The notes below the pieces were generated by a model that worked only from the letters and a program-made list of their open reading frames with translations, was not told the origin of the DNA and ran no database searches. Below are positions 49,309 to 60,267 of a stretch of 64,000 bases of DNA, piece by piece. Origin of the DNA: Gilliamella sp. ESL0405 (GTDB taxonomy: Bacteria; Pseudomonadota; Gammaproteobacteria; Enterobacterales; Orbaceae); the NCBI RefSeq assembly GCF_019469205.1, contig NZ_CP048265.1, forward strand, positions 2,170,001 through 2,234,000, in the 5' to 3' direction. The position numbers were made by a program, and so were the translations under genes. Positions within the stretch are counted from its first letter, which is position 1, and every line of letters starts with the position of its first letter.

Positions 49309-50142
49309 TTACTGCGCTAGTTTTTCTCTTTGCACTGATATACCATTTTCATAACGTAAATCAGCCACCGTGATTTTTTCGTCTACCGGTATTCTAGATT
49401 GAATTTCAGGGAATAATTTAATAAATCGGTTATAACGTTCTTCAATATGTTCGCTTCCTAGCATTAATTTAATATCCTGATTTTCTAAACATAAACCGGC
49501 TATACATTGTTTTACCATCAGTTGCCATGCATTACGTTCATCTGATATTGCAGCAGTGATTTGTAATGCTAACTGATTATTAGCTAATTTCTTAGAAAGA
49601 TTTTCTAAACTATAATATGTTTCAAGCATTGACTTAGCCTTACCTTCAGGCCCATAAATCCTTGGTAATGGCAATTCACCTATTCTATCTAGTGGCACAC
49701 TAAACACATTGCCACTTTTATCTAATAAAAATAAGTCATTCCAATAAAAAGCAGGTTTGTACTCTTCGATGTAAACAACTAATCTATCTGGCCATTGTTT
49801 ACGAACACTTACTTGTTTTACCCATGGAAATCGCATGACTTCTTGCTGGATATCATCAACATCTTGCCCAATATAGGTATTGGGTAATCCTAATCCTAAA
49901 ATTGCCTCTCTTAAATCATCTTCGGTTGTATAAGTATGTTCACCACTTAGTGTTAACTGGGACAAAACCATTTGTTCAGGGTCGTCCATCCAATTTTTAA
50001 AACTATGTACGACCCAAGTACTGATAAATATAATCATAATAAAGAACAAAAAACCTATCAACTGTTCTGTATTACGAAAAACAAGCAACCGCCGTCTATT
50101 TCTACTTTCTCGTCGATGCGCTGCTTGTCTGACTTGTTTCAT
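49309..50142 (-). CDS. ftsQ: cell division protein FtsQ
   Basis: 277 residues: short basic cytoplasmic part (RRESRNRRRLLVFRN), one transmembrane helix about 28-48, POTRA domain about 60-130 (ILGLGLPNTYIGQDVDDIQQEVMRFPWVKQVSVRKQWP), then the beta domain ending in YENGISVQ. Recruits FtsB and FtsL to the divisome. ddlB ends 14 bp upstream. Confidence 0.96.
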   Translation of the reverse strand: MKQVRQAAHRRESRNRRRLLVFRNTEQLIGFLFFIMIIFISTWVVHSFKNWMDDPEQMVLSQLTLSGEHTYTTEDDLREAILGLGLPNTYIGQDVDDIQQEVMRFPWVKQVSVRKQWPDRLVVYIEEYKPAFYWNDLFLLDKSGNVFSVPLDRIGELPLPRIYGPEGKAKSMLETYYSLENLSKKLANNQLALQITAAISDERNAWQLMVKQCIAGLCLENQDIKLMLGSEHIEERYNRFIKLFPEIQSRIPVDEKITVADLRYENGISVQREKLAQ

Positions 50143-50156
50143 AAAGATTTAGCCAA

Positions 50157-51065
50157 TTATATTGTTGCCAAATTTAGAATACGATTAACAAGCTCACTGA
50201 AAGACCAACCGTGCTGTTTTGCAGCCATTGGTACCAGACTGTGATCTGTCATGCCCGGAGCAGTATTGACCTCAAGTAAATAAGGTTTTTCGTTTTGATC
50301 GAACATAATATCTACTCGACCCCAGCCTCGACAGCCTACAGCTTTATAGGCTTCAAGTGCTAATTGGCGTATTTCACGCTCTTTATCTTCAGTTAAACCA
50401 CTTGGGCAAAAATATTGGGTTGAGTCAGATAAATACTTTGCATCATAATCATAAAAATTTGTAGCAGGCTTAATGTAAATAGAAGGTAAAACTTCTTCAC
50501 CAACTATTGCTACAGTAAATTCCGGACCGGCTAGAAATGATTCAACCATGACAACATCATCGTATTGAAAAGCAACCTCGATGGCAGCTTTTAATTCAGA
50601 TACTTCATTTACACGAGTCATGCCAACGCTTGACCCTTCATGACTTGGTTTTACAAATAGCGGTAAATTAAGTTGTTTAACAATAGCATTGACATCTATA
50701 GATTGAGACTTGTCTACCATGACATAATTAGCTACTGGCAAGCCTAACGCTTTCCAGACTAATTTTGTTTTTAATTTATCCATTGTAAGCGCTGAAGATA
50801 AAACATCGCTTCCAGTATAAGGTATTTTTTGATAAGTTAAAATGGCTTGTGCAATTCCATCTTCTCCACCACGACCATGTAAAATAATAAAGGCTTTAGT
50901 ATATCCTTCATCTTTTAAGCTAGTTATAGGGTGATCTTTAGTATCAATAAGATGTGCATCAATACCATTTGCTAATAATCCTGCTAATACAGCCTTACCC
51001 GATTTGAGCGATACTTCTCGCTCAGCAGAGGTTCCACCATACAATACAGCAACTTTATCAACCAT
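50157..51065 (-). CDS. ddlB: D-alanine-D-alanine ligase B
   Basis: 302 residues with [16 protein letters not shown] at the start, HGRGGEDG near 63, ATP-grasp residues EGSSVGM near 144, and [15 protein letters not shown] near 268. Makes D-Ala-D-Ala for the peptidoglycan stem. Starts 2 bp after murC ends. Confidence 0.97.
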   Translation of the reverse strand: MVDKVAVLYGGTSAEREVSLKSGKAVLAGLLANGIDAHLIDTKDHPITSLKDEGYTKAFIILHGRGGEDGIAQAILTYQKIPYTGSDVLSSALTMDKLKTKLVWKALGLPVANYVMVDKSQSIDVNAIVKQLNLPLFVKPSHEGSSVGMTRVNEVSELKAAIEVAFQYDDVVMVESFLAGPEFTVAIVGEEVLPSIYIKPATNFYDYDAKYLSDSTQYFCPSGLTEDKEREIRQLALEAYKAVGCRGWGRVDIMFDQNEKPYLLEVNTAPGMTDHSLVPMAAKQHGWSFSELVNRILNLATI

Positions 51066-51067
51066 TT

Positions 51068-52516
51068 TTATAAAACCTCTTTTGCAAATAATTGAGAGTT
51101 GGCTAATTGGCGAGCAATTCGACCAACACTACCAGCACCTTGTGTAATTAATAAATCGCCACCTTGTAATATTTCTTGCATTATTTCCGGTAGCAGATCT
51201 AAGTCAGAAACATAAATAGGATCAACTTTACCTCGATTACGAATCGAACGGCATAATGATCGGCTATCTGCACCAGCAATTGGTTGTTCACCAGCTGAAT
51301 ACACATCTAACATAACCAGCGCATCGACTTGTGAAAGCACTTGCGCAAAATCATCAAATAAGTCTCGAGTACGTGTATATCGGTGCGGCTGAAATATCAT
51401 TACCAAACGGCGGTCTGCCCAACCATTTCTGGCTGCTTGAATCGTAGCATTCACTTCACTTGGGTGATGTCCATAATCATCAACCATCATAATATCTTTG
51501 CCATTAGCATGTGGAAAATGGCCTATCAAATCGAAACGTCGACTTGTTCCGGCAAATTTTGCTAATGCGTTGATAATTGATTGATCATCAATCCCATCTT
51601 CAGTGGCGGCAATAATAGCAGCCGCAGAATTTAATGCATTATGTTTACCCGGAGCATTTAATTCAATTTGCAGATCATCACGATCCGGACGACATACCGT
51701 GTAATAACTAACCCCACGTTCTTGACGGTAATTTTTGATAACAACATCAGCTTCTTCGCTAAACCCATAAGTAATAATCTTACGTCCAACTACCGGCAAT
51801 AATTCCCGATTAATCGGATCGTCGTAGCACATAATTGCCAGACCATAAAAAGGAAGATTACGCAAAAACGAAATAAAGGTCTGTTTAAGATTCTCAACAC
51901 TACCTTGGTAAGTATCCATATGGTCTGGTTCAATATTTGTAACAATTGAGACCATTGGTTGCAAATGCAAAAATGAAGCATCACTCTCATCAGCTTCAGC
52001 AATAAAGTAACGGCTTGTACCTAATTTCGCATGCGTTCCAGCCGCTTTTACTAATCCACCGTTTACAAAAGTTGGATCAAGTTTAGCTTCCGCATAAATG
52101 GCGGTAACCATTGCGGTTGTTGTGGTTTTACCATGTGTACCTGCAATAGCAATACCATAGCGAAAACGCATTAGCTCAGCTAACATTTCAGCACGTTGAA
52201 TGACAGGAATACGTGCCTCACGCGCAGCGATGACTTCAATATTATCTTGTGATATAGCCGAAGATATCACAACCACACTTGAATTAAGTACATTTTCCGC
52301 TGCATGTCCTATAATGATTTTTGCACCTAAAGTTTCTAAATGTTCTGTTACGGCATTTTGAGCGATGTCAGACCCACTTATTTGATACCCTTCATTAGCA
52401 AGAACTTCAGCAATACCCCCCATGCCGGCTCCACCGATACCGACAAAATGGATATGTTTGACTCGTTTCATTTCTGGAATAATTGCTCTTAATTCAGCTA
52501 ATTCCTTTGTATTCAC
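51068..52516 (-). CDS. murC: UDP-N-acetylmuramate-L-alanine ligase
   Basis: 482 residues of a Mur ligase: [24 protein letters not shown] at about 21-44, ATP-binding [11 protein letters not shown] near 124, YGHHPSEV near 344 and HRYTRTRDL near 375. Adds L-Ala to UDP-MurNAc. Unlike the tight spacing elsewhere in the cluster, 169 bp separate it from murG, and a promoter is visible there. Confidence 0.98.
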   Translation of the reverse strand: MNTKELAELRAIIPEMKRVKHIHFVGIGGAGMGGIAEVLANEGYQISGSDIAQNAVTEHLETLGAKIIIGHAAENVLNSSVVVISSAISQDNIEVIAAREARIPVIQRAEMLAELMRFRYGIAIAGTHGKTTTTAMVTAIYAEAKLDPTFVNGGLVKAAGTHAKLGTSRYFIAEADESDASFLHLQPMVSIVTNIEPDHMDTYQGSVENLKQTFISFLRNLPFYGLAIMCYDDPINRELLPVVGRKIITYGFSEEADVVIKNYRQERGVSYYTVCRPDRDDLQIELNAPGKHNALNSAAAIIAATEDGIDDQSIINALAKFAGTSRRFDLIGHFPHANGKDIMMVDDYGHHPSEVNATIQAARNGWADRRLVMIFQPHRYTRTRDLFDDFAQVLSQVDALVMLDVYSAGEQPIAGADSRSLCRSIRNRGKVDPIYVSDLDLLPEIMQEILQGGDLLITQGAGSVGRIARQLANSQLFAKEVL

Positions 52517-52625
52517 AATCTAACCCCTAATTCGTCTATTTTTGCCTGAAGTTTTCATCTAATATAATCGATTTTGCATTTATAGAATTATTATTTGAGA
52601 TAACTCAATTTATTATTGACTCAAA

Positions 52626-52654
52626 CATATACTAAACTTGAAATCTTTTGACAA
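52626..52654 (-). promoter_or_regulatory. internal dcw promoter upstream of murC
   Basis: Minus-strand TTGTCA (52649-52654), 17-bp spacer, TATATG (52626-52631). It would start transcription about 100 bp before murC, giving murC-ddlB-ftsQAZ-lpxC a separate supply. Confidence 0.55.
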
Positions 52655-52685
52655 GATTATTACACAAAATTGGATATAAAACTAA

Positions 52686-53738
52686 CTATTTTACCACTGA
52701 TACCAGTGTTTCCGCCACTTTTTCTGTGGAATCCAGGACAGCCAAACTTTTAGCTTTAACCGCCATTTCAAGCAAATCTTCTCTAGTCAAATTTGCAAGT
52801 AAATTAAGTAGTGACTCTACATTAAAATCGGGTTGTTCTATTATTTTAGCTGCACCAATATCGGCTAACGATTTTGCATTCCAAAATTGTTGGCGATCTT
52901 TATGCATAAATGGCACAAAAATCGCACCAATACCCACTGCTTCAATTTCACTTACCGTTAAAGCACCACTACGACATATCACAATGTCTGCCCAACTATA
53001 AGCCTCTTTCACATCAGTAATAAACTCGGTAACTTTATTATTCGTCATATCACAATGTTGATAAGCTTTAATGACCTCATCAAGCATCCCTTTACCGGTT
53101 TGATGCCAGACTATATATTTATCGGACAATTTCGTTATCACTTGAGGTACAACATCATTAATTACTTTTGCACCTTGACTACCACCCATAACTAATACAC
53201 GTATAGGACCTTGTCGCTGTTTAAATCTTTCTGTTGGCTCTGCAACGGTTAATAAATCACGACGCACCGGGTTACCAACGACTTGTGCATTAGCAAACGC
53301 CGTTGGGAAAGCTTGTAAAACCTTAGTTGCAATTTTAGCGAGCGATTTATTCGTTAAACCAGCTATCCCATTTTGTTCGTGTAAAACAACTGGTATACCT
53401 AACGTTTTAGCGGCTATACCGCCGGGTCCAGATACATACCCGCCCATTCCTAGCACAACGTCGGGTTTATAAGCTTTTAAAATTTTTCTAGCTTGAAAAA
53501 CCGCTTTTGATATTTTGTACGGCGCTTTTAATAATGCCATTATCCCTTTGCCACGCAGGCCTGAAATTTCTATAAAATCAATATCAATACCATTTTCAGG
53601 CACGAGTTGTGCTTCCATTCTGTCAGCGGTACCTAACCACCTGACTTGCCAGCCCTGCTTCATTAAATAATGCGCAACTGCAATTCCTGGAAAAACATGA
53701 CCGCCGGTACCCCCAGCCATAACTAATAACTTTTTCAT
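52686..53738 (-). CDS. murG: UDP-GlcNAc:lipid I N-acetylglucosaminyltransferase MurG
   Basis: 350 residues of a GT-B enzyme: [15 protein letters not shown] near 8-22, [12 protein letters not shown] near 102, [11 protein letters not shown] near 188 and [17 protein letters not shown] near 255. Makes lipid II at the inner face of the membrane. Its start shares a base with the ftsW stop. Confidence 0.98.
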   Translation of the reverse strand: MKKLLVMAGGTGGHVFPGIAVAHYLMKQGWQVRWLGTADRMEAQLVPENGIDIDFIEISGLRGKGIMALLKAPYKISKAVFQARKILKAYKPDVVLGMGGYVSGPGGIAAKTLGIPVVLHEQNGIAGLTNKSLAKIATKVLQAFPTAFANAQVVGNPVRRDLLTVAEPTERFKQRQGPIRVLVMGGSQGAKVINDVVPQVITKLSDKYIVWHQTGKGMLDEVIKAYQHCDMTNNKVTEFITDVKEAYSWADIVICRSGALTVSEIEAVGIGAIFVPFMHKDRQQFWNAKSLADIGAAKIIEQPDFNVESLLNLLANLTREDLLEMAVKAKSLAVLDSTEKVAETLVSVVK

Positions 53739-54889
53739 TATTTTATTGACCTTATTCTTGCTTGCGCTTGTTGTTGTCTAAATTCAAAATCGATTCGCAA
53801 TAAGATTGCGACCGCAATACTCATTACAATAAGACTAGAACCACCATAACTAATAAATGGTAGTGTTAGCCCCTTAGTGGGTAACATGCCAGATGTCACA
53901 CCGACATTGACAAAAGTTTGGAAACCAAACCATATTCCAATTTCACAAGCTAAATAACCGGAAAATTGAGAACCTTCATTGAGTGCGCGGTAACCAATAG
54001 CTAGCGCTTTGAATGTCAATAAAAATAATAATGACAATAACGCTACTACGCCGATATATCCGTATTCTTCAGAGATAATTGAAAATATGAAATCTGTATG
54101 GCATTCCGGCAAATAACCTAATTTTAGGATAGAATTGCCCATGCCTTGGCCATTTATTCCGCCACTACCTATCGCCATTAAAGAAGCTACAAGCTGATAC
54201 CCCGATCCGGTTGCATCTTGCCATGGATCAAGAAACGTTAATAATCGTGTTAAACGGTAGGATTCATATAATATAAGGCAAATTACGGCGCCAACACCTG
54301 TTAATAATATCGCAATAAATTGCCATAATTGTGCACCAGCAATAAATAAAATACCAATTGTGACCATAAATAACACAATAACGGTGCCCAAATCGGGTTG
54401 TTTTAATAACAAAATAGAAAGGACGGCCATAACCACCATTGGTTTAAAAAAGCCCCAAAATCTATTTTGCACTTCATCTGATTTTCGAGTTAAATAACTG
54501 GCTAAAAATATAAATAATGATAACTTAGCAAGTTCTGCTGGCTGAAAATTAAAAACGCCAAGCGGAATCCAACGAGAAGCACCATTAATCGATGATCCAA
54601 TCCCCAACACCATTACTAACATAATAATGGCGATAATTAATAGTATTGAGCCAAATTGTTGCCAGCGTTGCATTGGGATATAGAGCGTAATGAACATTAA
54701 AAACAGCGATATACCCAGCTGAATAAGTTCACGTTGCGTATAAAAGAAAGGGTTACTTTCACTAAATGACATAGACGAAGAAGTCACCATAATTAACCCA
54801 AATATCATTAAGCCAATTACCGTCCAGAGTAATTGGTTATCAAAAGGTATATTCGGATTAACTTGTTTTTTGATGGCAAACAGTGTCAT
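53738..54889 (-). CDS. ftsW: peptidoglycan glycosyltransferase FtsW
   Basis: 383 residues of the SEDS family with about ten membrane segments, GASRWIPLG near 111 and the P-[ST]-KGLTLPF-[IV]-S-YGGSS motif near 340. Polymerises septal glycan with FtsI. Overlaps murD by 4 bp at its start. Confidence 0.97.
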   Translation of the reverse strand: MTLFAIKKQVNPNIPFDNQLLWTVIGLMIFGLIMVTSSSMSFSESNPFFYTQRELIQLGISLFLMFITLYIPMQRWQQFGSILLIIAIIMLVMVLGIGSSINGASRWIPLGVFNFQPAELAKLSLFIFLASYLTRKSDEVQNRFWGFFKPMVVMAVLSILLLKQPDLGTVIVLFMVTIGILFIAGAQLWQFIAILLTGVGAVICLILYESYRLTRLLTFLDPWQDATGSGYQLVASLMAIGSGGINGQGMGNSILKLGYLPECHTDFIFSIISEEYGYIGVVALLSLLFLLTFKALAIGYRALNEGSQFSGYLACEIGIWFGFQTFVNVGVTSGMLPTKGLTLPFISYGGSSLIVMSIAVAILLRIDFEFRQQQAQARIRSIK

Positions 54890-56220
54890 TTTCCACTCCT
54901 GTGACCGTACTGCTTAGCAAGTTGAGTAAATTGATTTCCGCGATCAATATAGTTTTTGAATTGATCTAAGCTCGCACAAGCAGGCGACAGTAATACCACA
55001 TCATTTTTTTCTACTTTTTGAGCAATAATTTTTATCGCTTGAGCCATTGTCTCGGTAACTGTCGTGTTATCCGGCAATAATTTAGCTAATAAATTGTGAT
55101 CTCGTCCAAAACAGAAAATTTCAATATTTCTATTTTGTAAGTATGGAATTAATGGAGAAAAATCAGCCGCTTTTCCATCCCCACCCAAGAGCAAGAAAAG
55201 CTTACCATGACACACAACGCTTTTTAATGCGGCTTCAGTACTACCGACATTCGTCGCCTTAGAGTCGTTGATCCAGATAACACCATTGTCTTCAAATACC
55301 TGTTCAAAGCGATGCGGTAAACCTTGAAATGAAGCTATTGTTGCCAAGCTTGAAGTGCGAGGAATATTTAATTTATCGCTGATTGCTAAAGCAGCCAATG
55401 CATTAAGATAGTTATGGCAACCGATTAATTTCATATCCTTAGTTGATAACACCGGACATTGTTGAGCAATTAAATGTTGATACTGACTATCTAAGTGGTA
55501 ATCGCCATGAATTAACCCAAAAGAAACACATTGATGATGATTCACCGTAGGCACAGTTAGTTTATCATCAGCGTTAATGACACAATATTTTGCATTTTGA
55601 TAAATACGTTGTTTTGCTTGTGTATATTGCATCAATCCTTGCGGATAACGATCCATATGATCTTCGGTAATATTTAATATTGTTGCAACAGTTGCATGCA
55701 AACTATAAGTGGTTTCTAATTGAAAGCTCGATAGTTCAAGCACATATATATCACAATTTTGCTGTAACAATGTTAGAGCTGGTTGACCAATATTTCCACC
55801 GACTCCAACTTTAATACCTGCAGATTTGATAATATCGCCAACTAATGTAGTGACAGTAGTTTTACCATTAGCGCCGGTGATTGCCACAATTTTTTTATTG
55901 GTTTGAAGATTCACTTCCCGGCAAAAAAGTTCAATATCACCGACTATCTCAATTCCCTTTTCGGCAGCTAGTTGTAATTCTGGAGTAGATAAAGCCATTC
56001 CGGGACTGGCAATAATTAAATCAGCTTCATATAACCAATCGACATTTAAATCGCCTAAGTGATAAATAACACGCTCATCTAGTTGATCTAAACCGGATGG
56101 TGATAATCGAGTATCAATTACTTTTGGAATAACATTTTGAGCAAGGAAATAATTAACACAAGAAAGCCCTGTGATACCTAATCCAATAATAACAATATTT
56201 TTACCCTGATAACTCACCAT
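54886..56220 (-). CDS. murD: UDP-N-acetylmuramoylalanine-D-glutamate ligase
   Basis: 444 residues: [14 protein letters not shown] near 12, ATP site [11 protein letters not shown] near 119, ITEDHMDRY near 185 and [19 protein letters not shown] near 410. Adds D-Glu to UDP-MurNAc-Ala. Confidence 0.98.
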   Translation of the reverse strand: MVSYQGKNIVIIGLGITGLSCVNYFLAQNVIPKVIDTRLSPSGLDQLDERVIYHLGDLNVDWLYEADLIIASPGMALSTPELQLAAEKGIEIVGDIELFCREVNLQTNKKIVAITGANGKTTVTTLVGDIIKSAGIKVGVGGNIGQPALTLLQQNCDIYVLELSSFQLETTYSLHATVATILNITEDHMDRYPQGLMQYTQAKQRIYQNAKYCVINADDKLTVPTVNHHQCVSFGLIHGDYHLDSQYQHLIAQQCPVLSTKDMKLIGCHNYLNALAALAISDKLNIPRTSSLATIASFQGLPHRFEQVFEDNGVIWINDSKATNVGSTEAALKSVVCHGKLFLLLGGDGKAADFSPLIPYLQNRNIEIFCFGRDHNLLAKLLPDNTTVTETMAQAIKIIAQKVEKNDVVLLSPACASLDQFKNYIDRGNQFTQLAKQYGHRSGK

Positions 56221-56244
56221 GATTCAATCCTACTCTTGTTTTTA

Positions 56245-57327
56245 CTAACGTAGTTTTAAGGTTAATAAACCAATTAGTACCAGCATTAACGAAATAATCC
56301 AGAAACGGACAATAACTCGAGGCTCCGGCCAGCCTTTTAATTCATAATGATGATGAATTGGCGCCATTCTAAATATTCGTTTACCACGTAATTTAAACGA
56401 ACCAACTTGCAAAATCACCGATACGGTTTCAATAACAAAAATTCCACCCATGATGAATAATAAAAATTCTTGACGCAGTAAAACCGCAATAATACCAAAC
56501 ACGCCACCTAATGCTAATGAACCAACATCACCCATGAAAACCATTGCAGGGTAAGTGTTAAACCATAAAAAACCTAATCCAGCACCAATAATAGCTGTAC
56601 AAACAATCATTAATTCGCCACTAAATTTGATATAAGGTATATGTAAATAGGCTGCAAAATTGACATTACCCGTCGCCCATGAAACCAAAGCAAAACCGGC
56701 TGCAACAAAAACTGTTGGCATAATGGCTAGCCCATCGAGTCCGTCAGTTAAATTAACAGCATTGCCAGCCCCAACTATTACCACGTAAGCTAATAAGATG
56801 TACCATAATCCTAACTGTGGCATCACATCTTTAAAAAATGGCACAACCAGTACTGTCACTGAAGTATCTTTACCATAAGCATAAAGTCCAAAAGCAACAA
56901 TTAATGCAATTAGCGATTGCCAAAAATATTTCCAACGAGCAATCAAGCCGTCAGTATTTTTACGAATCACTTTTAAGTAATCATCAGCAAATCCAATAAT
57001 TCCATAACCGATTAAAACAAATAGCGTTACCCAAACATAAGGATTACGAAGATCTGCCCATAAAAAAACGGATAATGTAATTGACGCTAAAATAAGCGTT
57101 CCACCCATGGTTGGTGTGCCTTTTTTACTTAAATGAGATTCAGGCCCGTCATGACGAATGACTTGACCGATTTGTAATTTTTGCAACCAATCAATAACTT
57201 TTTGCCCAAAGATTAATGAAATGGTTAATGAGGTTAATAACCCTAATATTGCTCTAACTGTTAAATAAGAGAGCACATTAAAAAAGGAAAAATATTTAAT
57301 TAAATATTCTGAAATCCAAACCAACAT
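56245..57327 (-). CDS. mraY: phospho-N-acetylmuramoyl-pentapeptide transferase MraY
   Basis: 360 residues with ten membrane helices, KKGTPTMGG near 69-77, the catalytic GFADDYLK near 115, [10 protein letters not shown] near 190 and [13 protein letters not shown] near 325. Forms lipid I from UDP-MurNAc-pentapeptide and undecaprenyl phosphate. Confidence 0.98.
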   Translation of the reverse strand: MLVWISEYLIKYFSFFNVLSYLTVRAILGLLTSLTISLIFGQKVIDWLQKLQIGQVIRHDGPESHLSKKGTPTMGGTLILASITLSVFLWADLRNPYVWVTLFVLIGYGIIGFADDYLKVIRKNTDGLIARWKYFWQSLIALIVAFGLYAYGKDTSVTVLVVPFFKDVMPQLGLWYILLAYVVIVGAGNAVNLTDGLDGLAIMPTVFVAAGFALVSWATGNVNFAAYLHIPYIKFSGELMIVCTAIIGAGLGFLWFNTYPAMVFMGDVGSLALGGVFGIIAVLLRQEFLLFIMGGIFVIETVSVILQVGSFKLRGKRIFRMAPIHHHYELKGWPEPRVIVRFWIISLMLVLIGLLTLKLR

Positions 57328-57349
57328 AGTTTTAATCCTGACTTATATT

Positions 57350-58705
57350 TTATTGTTCATTTTTAATTTGTTCTATCACATCTTCCATTTTGGCACTACG
57401 AGAACCTTTAACTAACATAGTTAAAGTGGAATGTTGATGTAACAGTGTTAACAGATATTTCACAGCATCTTGTTTGTGGGTAAAATGGTGACCAACACCA
57501 CTGTAATCACTAATATATTGACTTAACTGCCCGACACTCACAACACAATCAATTTTTTGACGTTGTGCCAATTCACCAATTTGTTGATGATATTTAGCTG
57601 CATCATTGCCAAGCTCAGCCATATCACCAACTACTAACACTTTAAATCCTGGTTGAGTAGATAAAACATCAATGGCTGCTGACATCGAACCAACATTGGC
57701 ATTATAAGAGTCATCCCAAATTAGTTGATTTTGTTTTAATCTTATTGGGTATAACCGCCCTTTAACCGGTTGCAATGTTTGTAAACCTTGCTTAATTTGA
57801 GAAAAGCTCGCCCCGACAGAAACCGCTAAAGCCGAAGCAGCAATAGCATTGGATATGTTATGTTTACCAACTAAAGGTAAAACAATTTCACATTCACCTT
57901 GAGGCGTATGTAAAGTAAACCGACTCTTTTCACCAAATTGAATATTGCTAGCATAAAAATTTGCTGATGAATTATTTAATGAAAAAGTCCATACTGTTTT
58001 CTCTTTTAACTGATCAAACCATTTATCACTGCAACTATCTAAATTGATAATAGCTATGCCATTTTCTGGTAGTCCTAAAAAAATCTCGCCTTTAGCGCTT
58101 GCTACACCAGCAAGAGAACCAAAACCTTCAATATGTGCTTCAGCAATATTATTAATTAATGCTGTTTGAGGTTTAACTAGCTTGGTGGTATAGGCAATCT
58201 CACCAATATGATTTGCCCCTAATTCAATTACGGCATACTGATCTTGTTTAGTTAAACGAAATAGTGTTAAAGGAACACCTATATCATTATTAAAGTTGCC
58301 TTGTGTATAAAGGGTTGGCCCGCAACACTGTAAAATAGCAGCAGTCATCTCTTTAACCGAAGTTTTACCGGATGATCCTGTCAATGCAACAATTTTAGCT
58401 GAGCATTGTTGACGAATATAAGTAGCAATAGCGCCAAGTGCCCAATGGGTATCTTTTACAACAATTTGAGGAATATTACTGTCAATTTTATGATTGACAA
58501 TAACAGCTATTGCACCCGCTTTTATCGCTTGCTCGGCAAATAAATGTCCATCAAAATTTTCCCCGACTAAAGCAATAAATAATGATTTAGCAACAATCTT
58601 TCTCGAATCAGTGCATATACTATCAATAGCAACGCTTTGATCTTCTATAGCATAACTTTCGCCATTAACGACTGTTATAATCTGCTCAATATTTAAAGGA
58701 ATCAT
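57350..58705 (-). CDS. murF: UDP-N-acetylmuramoyl-tripeptide-D-alanyl-D-alanine ligase
   Basis: 451 residues: ATP-binding GSSGKTSVKEM near 111, NFNNDIGVPLTLF near 137, ELGANHIGEI near 160 and DDSYNANVGSM near 328. Adds D-Ala-D-Ala. Overlaps murE by 4 bp. Confidence 0.97.
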   Translation of the reverse strand: MIPLNIEQIITVVNGESYAIEDQSVAIDSICTDSRKIVAKSLFIALVGENFDGHLFAEQAIKAGAIAVIVNHKIDSNIPQIVVKDTHWALGAIATYIRQQCSAKIVALTGSSGKTSVKEMTAAILQCCGPTLYTQGNFNNDIGVPLTLFRLTKQDQYAVIELGANHIGEIAYTTKLVKPQTALINNIAEAHIEGFGSLAGVASAKGEIFLGLPENGIAIINLDSCSDKWFDQLKEKTVWTFSLNNSSANFYASNIQFGEKSRFTLHTPQGECEIVLPLVGKHNISNAIAASALAVSVGASFSQIKQGLQTLQPVKGRLYPIRLKQNQLIWDDSYNANVGSMSAAIDVLSTQPGFKVLVVGDMAELGNDAAKYHQQIGELAQRQKIDCVVSVGQLSQYISDYSGVGHHFTHKQDAVKYLLTLLHQHSTLTMLVKGSRSAKMEDVIEQIKNEQ

Positions 58706-60255
58706 ACTTGATTCTCTACTCCTAAAAGCTGTTTGACTGTTTGTTGATCCGAAAAGTGGTGTTTTGTTTTACCAATAATTTGATAATCTTCATGTCCTTT
58801 ACCGGAAATTAATATCACATCATTTACATCCGCTTGTGCCAATGTTTGTTTAATTGCTTGAACTCTATCAGTAATCACTTGAACATCTTTTTTAACAGCT
58901 TGAAAACCTTGTTCAATATCGTGGATAATTTTCATTTCATCTTCTGTACGTGGATTATCATTAGTAAGCACAATCTTATCGGCAAACTGTTCAGCCACTT
59001 GAGCCATCAGCGGTCTTTTGCCAGTATCTCTGTCACCACCACAACCGAAAATCACCCATAAATTTCCTTTGCAATGAATACGGCTGGCTTGCAATGCTTT
59101 TTGTAGTGCATCAGGAGTATGGGCGTAATCAACAATCACTGTTGGACTATTGTTAACATGAATAACTTCCATTCGCCCACAGATAGGTTTAAGAAAAGAA
59201 GCCATATTAACAACTGCATAAAATGGGTAATTAAGCGTTAAAAGTGTGGCGACAGCTAATAATAAGTTTGATACATTAAATTCACCTAACAATCGACTAT
59301 TGATAACTGCATTGCCCCAGCTCGATTCCATATGAATCTTGGCGCCCTTATCATGATATTCAATCATTGACACACCAACATACTCCATATTAAGTGCCTT
59401 TAATCGTCGTAATGACTTAGGTTGACATGATACAGCGGTAACCTGTGACAGTTTTTCAATCCAGCGTTTACCATACGGATCATCATAATTGATGATCGGT
59501 TTTCCTGAACTTATAACTTGCCTTTCTTTCTCATCCGGACTGAATAATGACCATTTCGCCTTAGCATATTTATTCATCGTTTTATGATAATCAAGATGAT
59601 CACGGCTTAAATTACTAAACACAGTCGCACTAAAGTGTAACCCTTTTACTCTATTCATGGATAAGCCATGGGAAGATATTTCCATAGTGGCAACTGTAAC
59701 ATCTTTTTTTACAAAATCAGCTAATAAAGATTGAATATCAACAGCAGATAAAGTTGTGTTAGTGGAAGGTTCAAGTTTATCGTAAATACCATTACCTATC
59801 GTGCCCATAATTGCAACTTTTTCATTTAATAATGCTGTACATTGAGCAATCAACTGCGTGATAGTTGTTTTGCCATTTGTTCCGGTCACGCCAATCAATG
59901 ATAAGTGATTTGATGGTGAGTGATAATAATCATTAGCAATAGTTGAAACTTTTTGAGCAAGACGATAAACACTAATTTGCGGAACCACTGGCTTGTTGTC
60001 TTGTTTAATATAACTGATTTTTAAATCATTCAACTTTCTATTTGTTTCAGTTAAAACAACTACTGCTCCGGCTGAAATAGCTTGCGGTATAAAATCCCGA
60101 CCATCAACGGTGAAACCTTTAATAGCAATAAACACATCATCTTTATTTACATTGCGACTATCTATTTTCAAATTATTGAGTGGAAAATCATTGACCTTGA
60201 TTTTCTGATTTACACCCAATAATTTAAGTAAATTTTTAAAAGTGTTTATAGCCAT
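58702..60255 (-). CDS. murE: UDP-N-acetylmuramoyl-tripeptide synthetase (meso-diaminopimelate-adding)
   Basis: 517 residues: GVTGTNGKTTITQL near 124, the carbamoylated Lys region near 230 and the mDAP-recognising DNPRTED motif near 419 (DNPR favours meso-diaminopimelate over Lys). The ATG at 60255 has AGGTGG 5 bp upstream and is preferred over the GTG at 60264. Confidence 0.97.
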   Translation of the reverse strand: MAINTFKNLLKLLGVNQKIKVNDFPLNNLKIDSRNVNKDDVFIAIKGFTVDGRDFIPQAISAGAVVVLTETNRKLNDLKISYIKQDNKPVVPQISVYRLAQKVSTIANDYYHSPSNHLSLIGVTGTNGKTTITQLIAQCTALLNEKVAIMGTIGNGIYDKLEPSTNTTLSAVDIQSLLADFVKKDVTVATMEISSHGLSMNRVKGLHFSATVFSNLSRDHLDYHKTMNKYAKAKWSLFSPDEKERQVISSGKPIINYDDPYGKRWIEKLSQVTAVSCQPKSLRRLKALNMEYVGVSMIEYHDKGAKIHMESSWGNAVINSRLLGEFNVSNLLLAVATLLTLNYPFYAVVNMASFLKPICGRMEVIHVNNSPTVIVDYAHTPDALQKALQASRIHCKGNLWVIFGCGGDRDTGKRPLMAQVAEQFADKIVLTNDNPRTEDEMKIIHDIEQGFQAVKKDVQVITDRVQAIKQTLAQADVNDVILISGKGHEDYQIIGKTKHHFSDQQTVKQLLGVENQV

Positions 60256-60267
60256 CACTACCACCTA

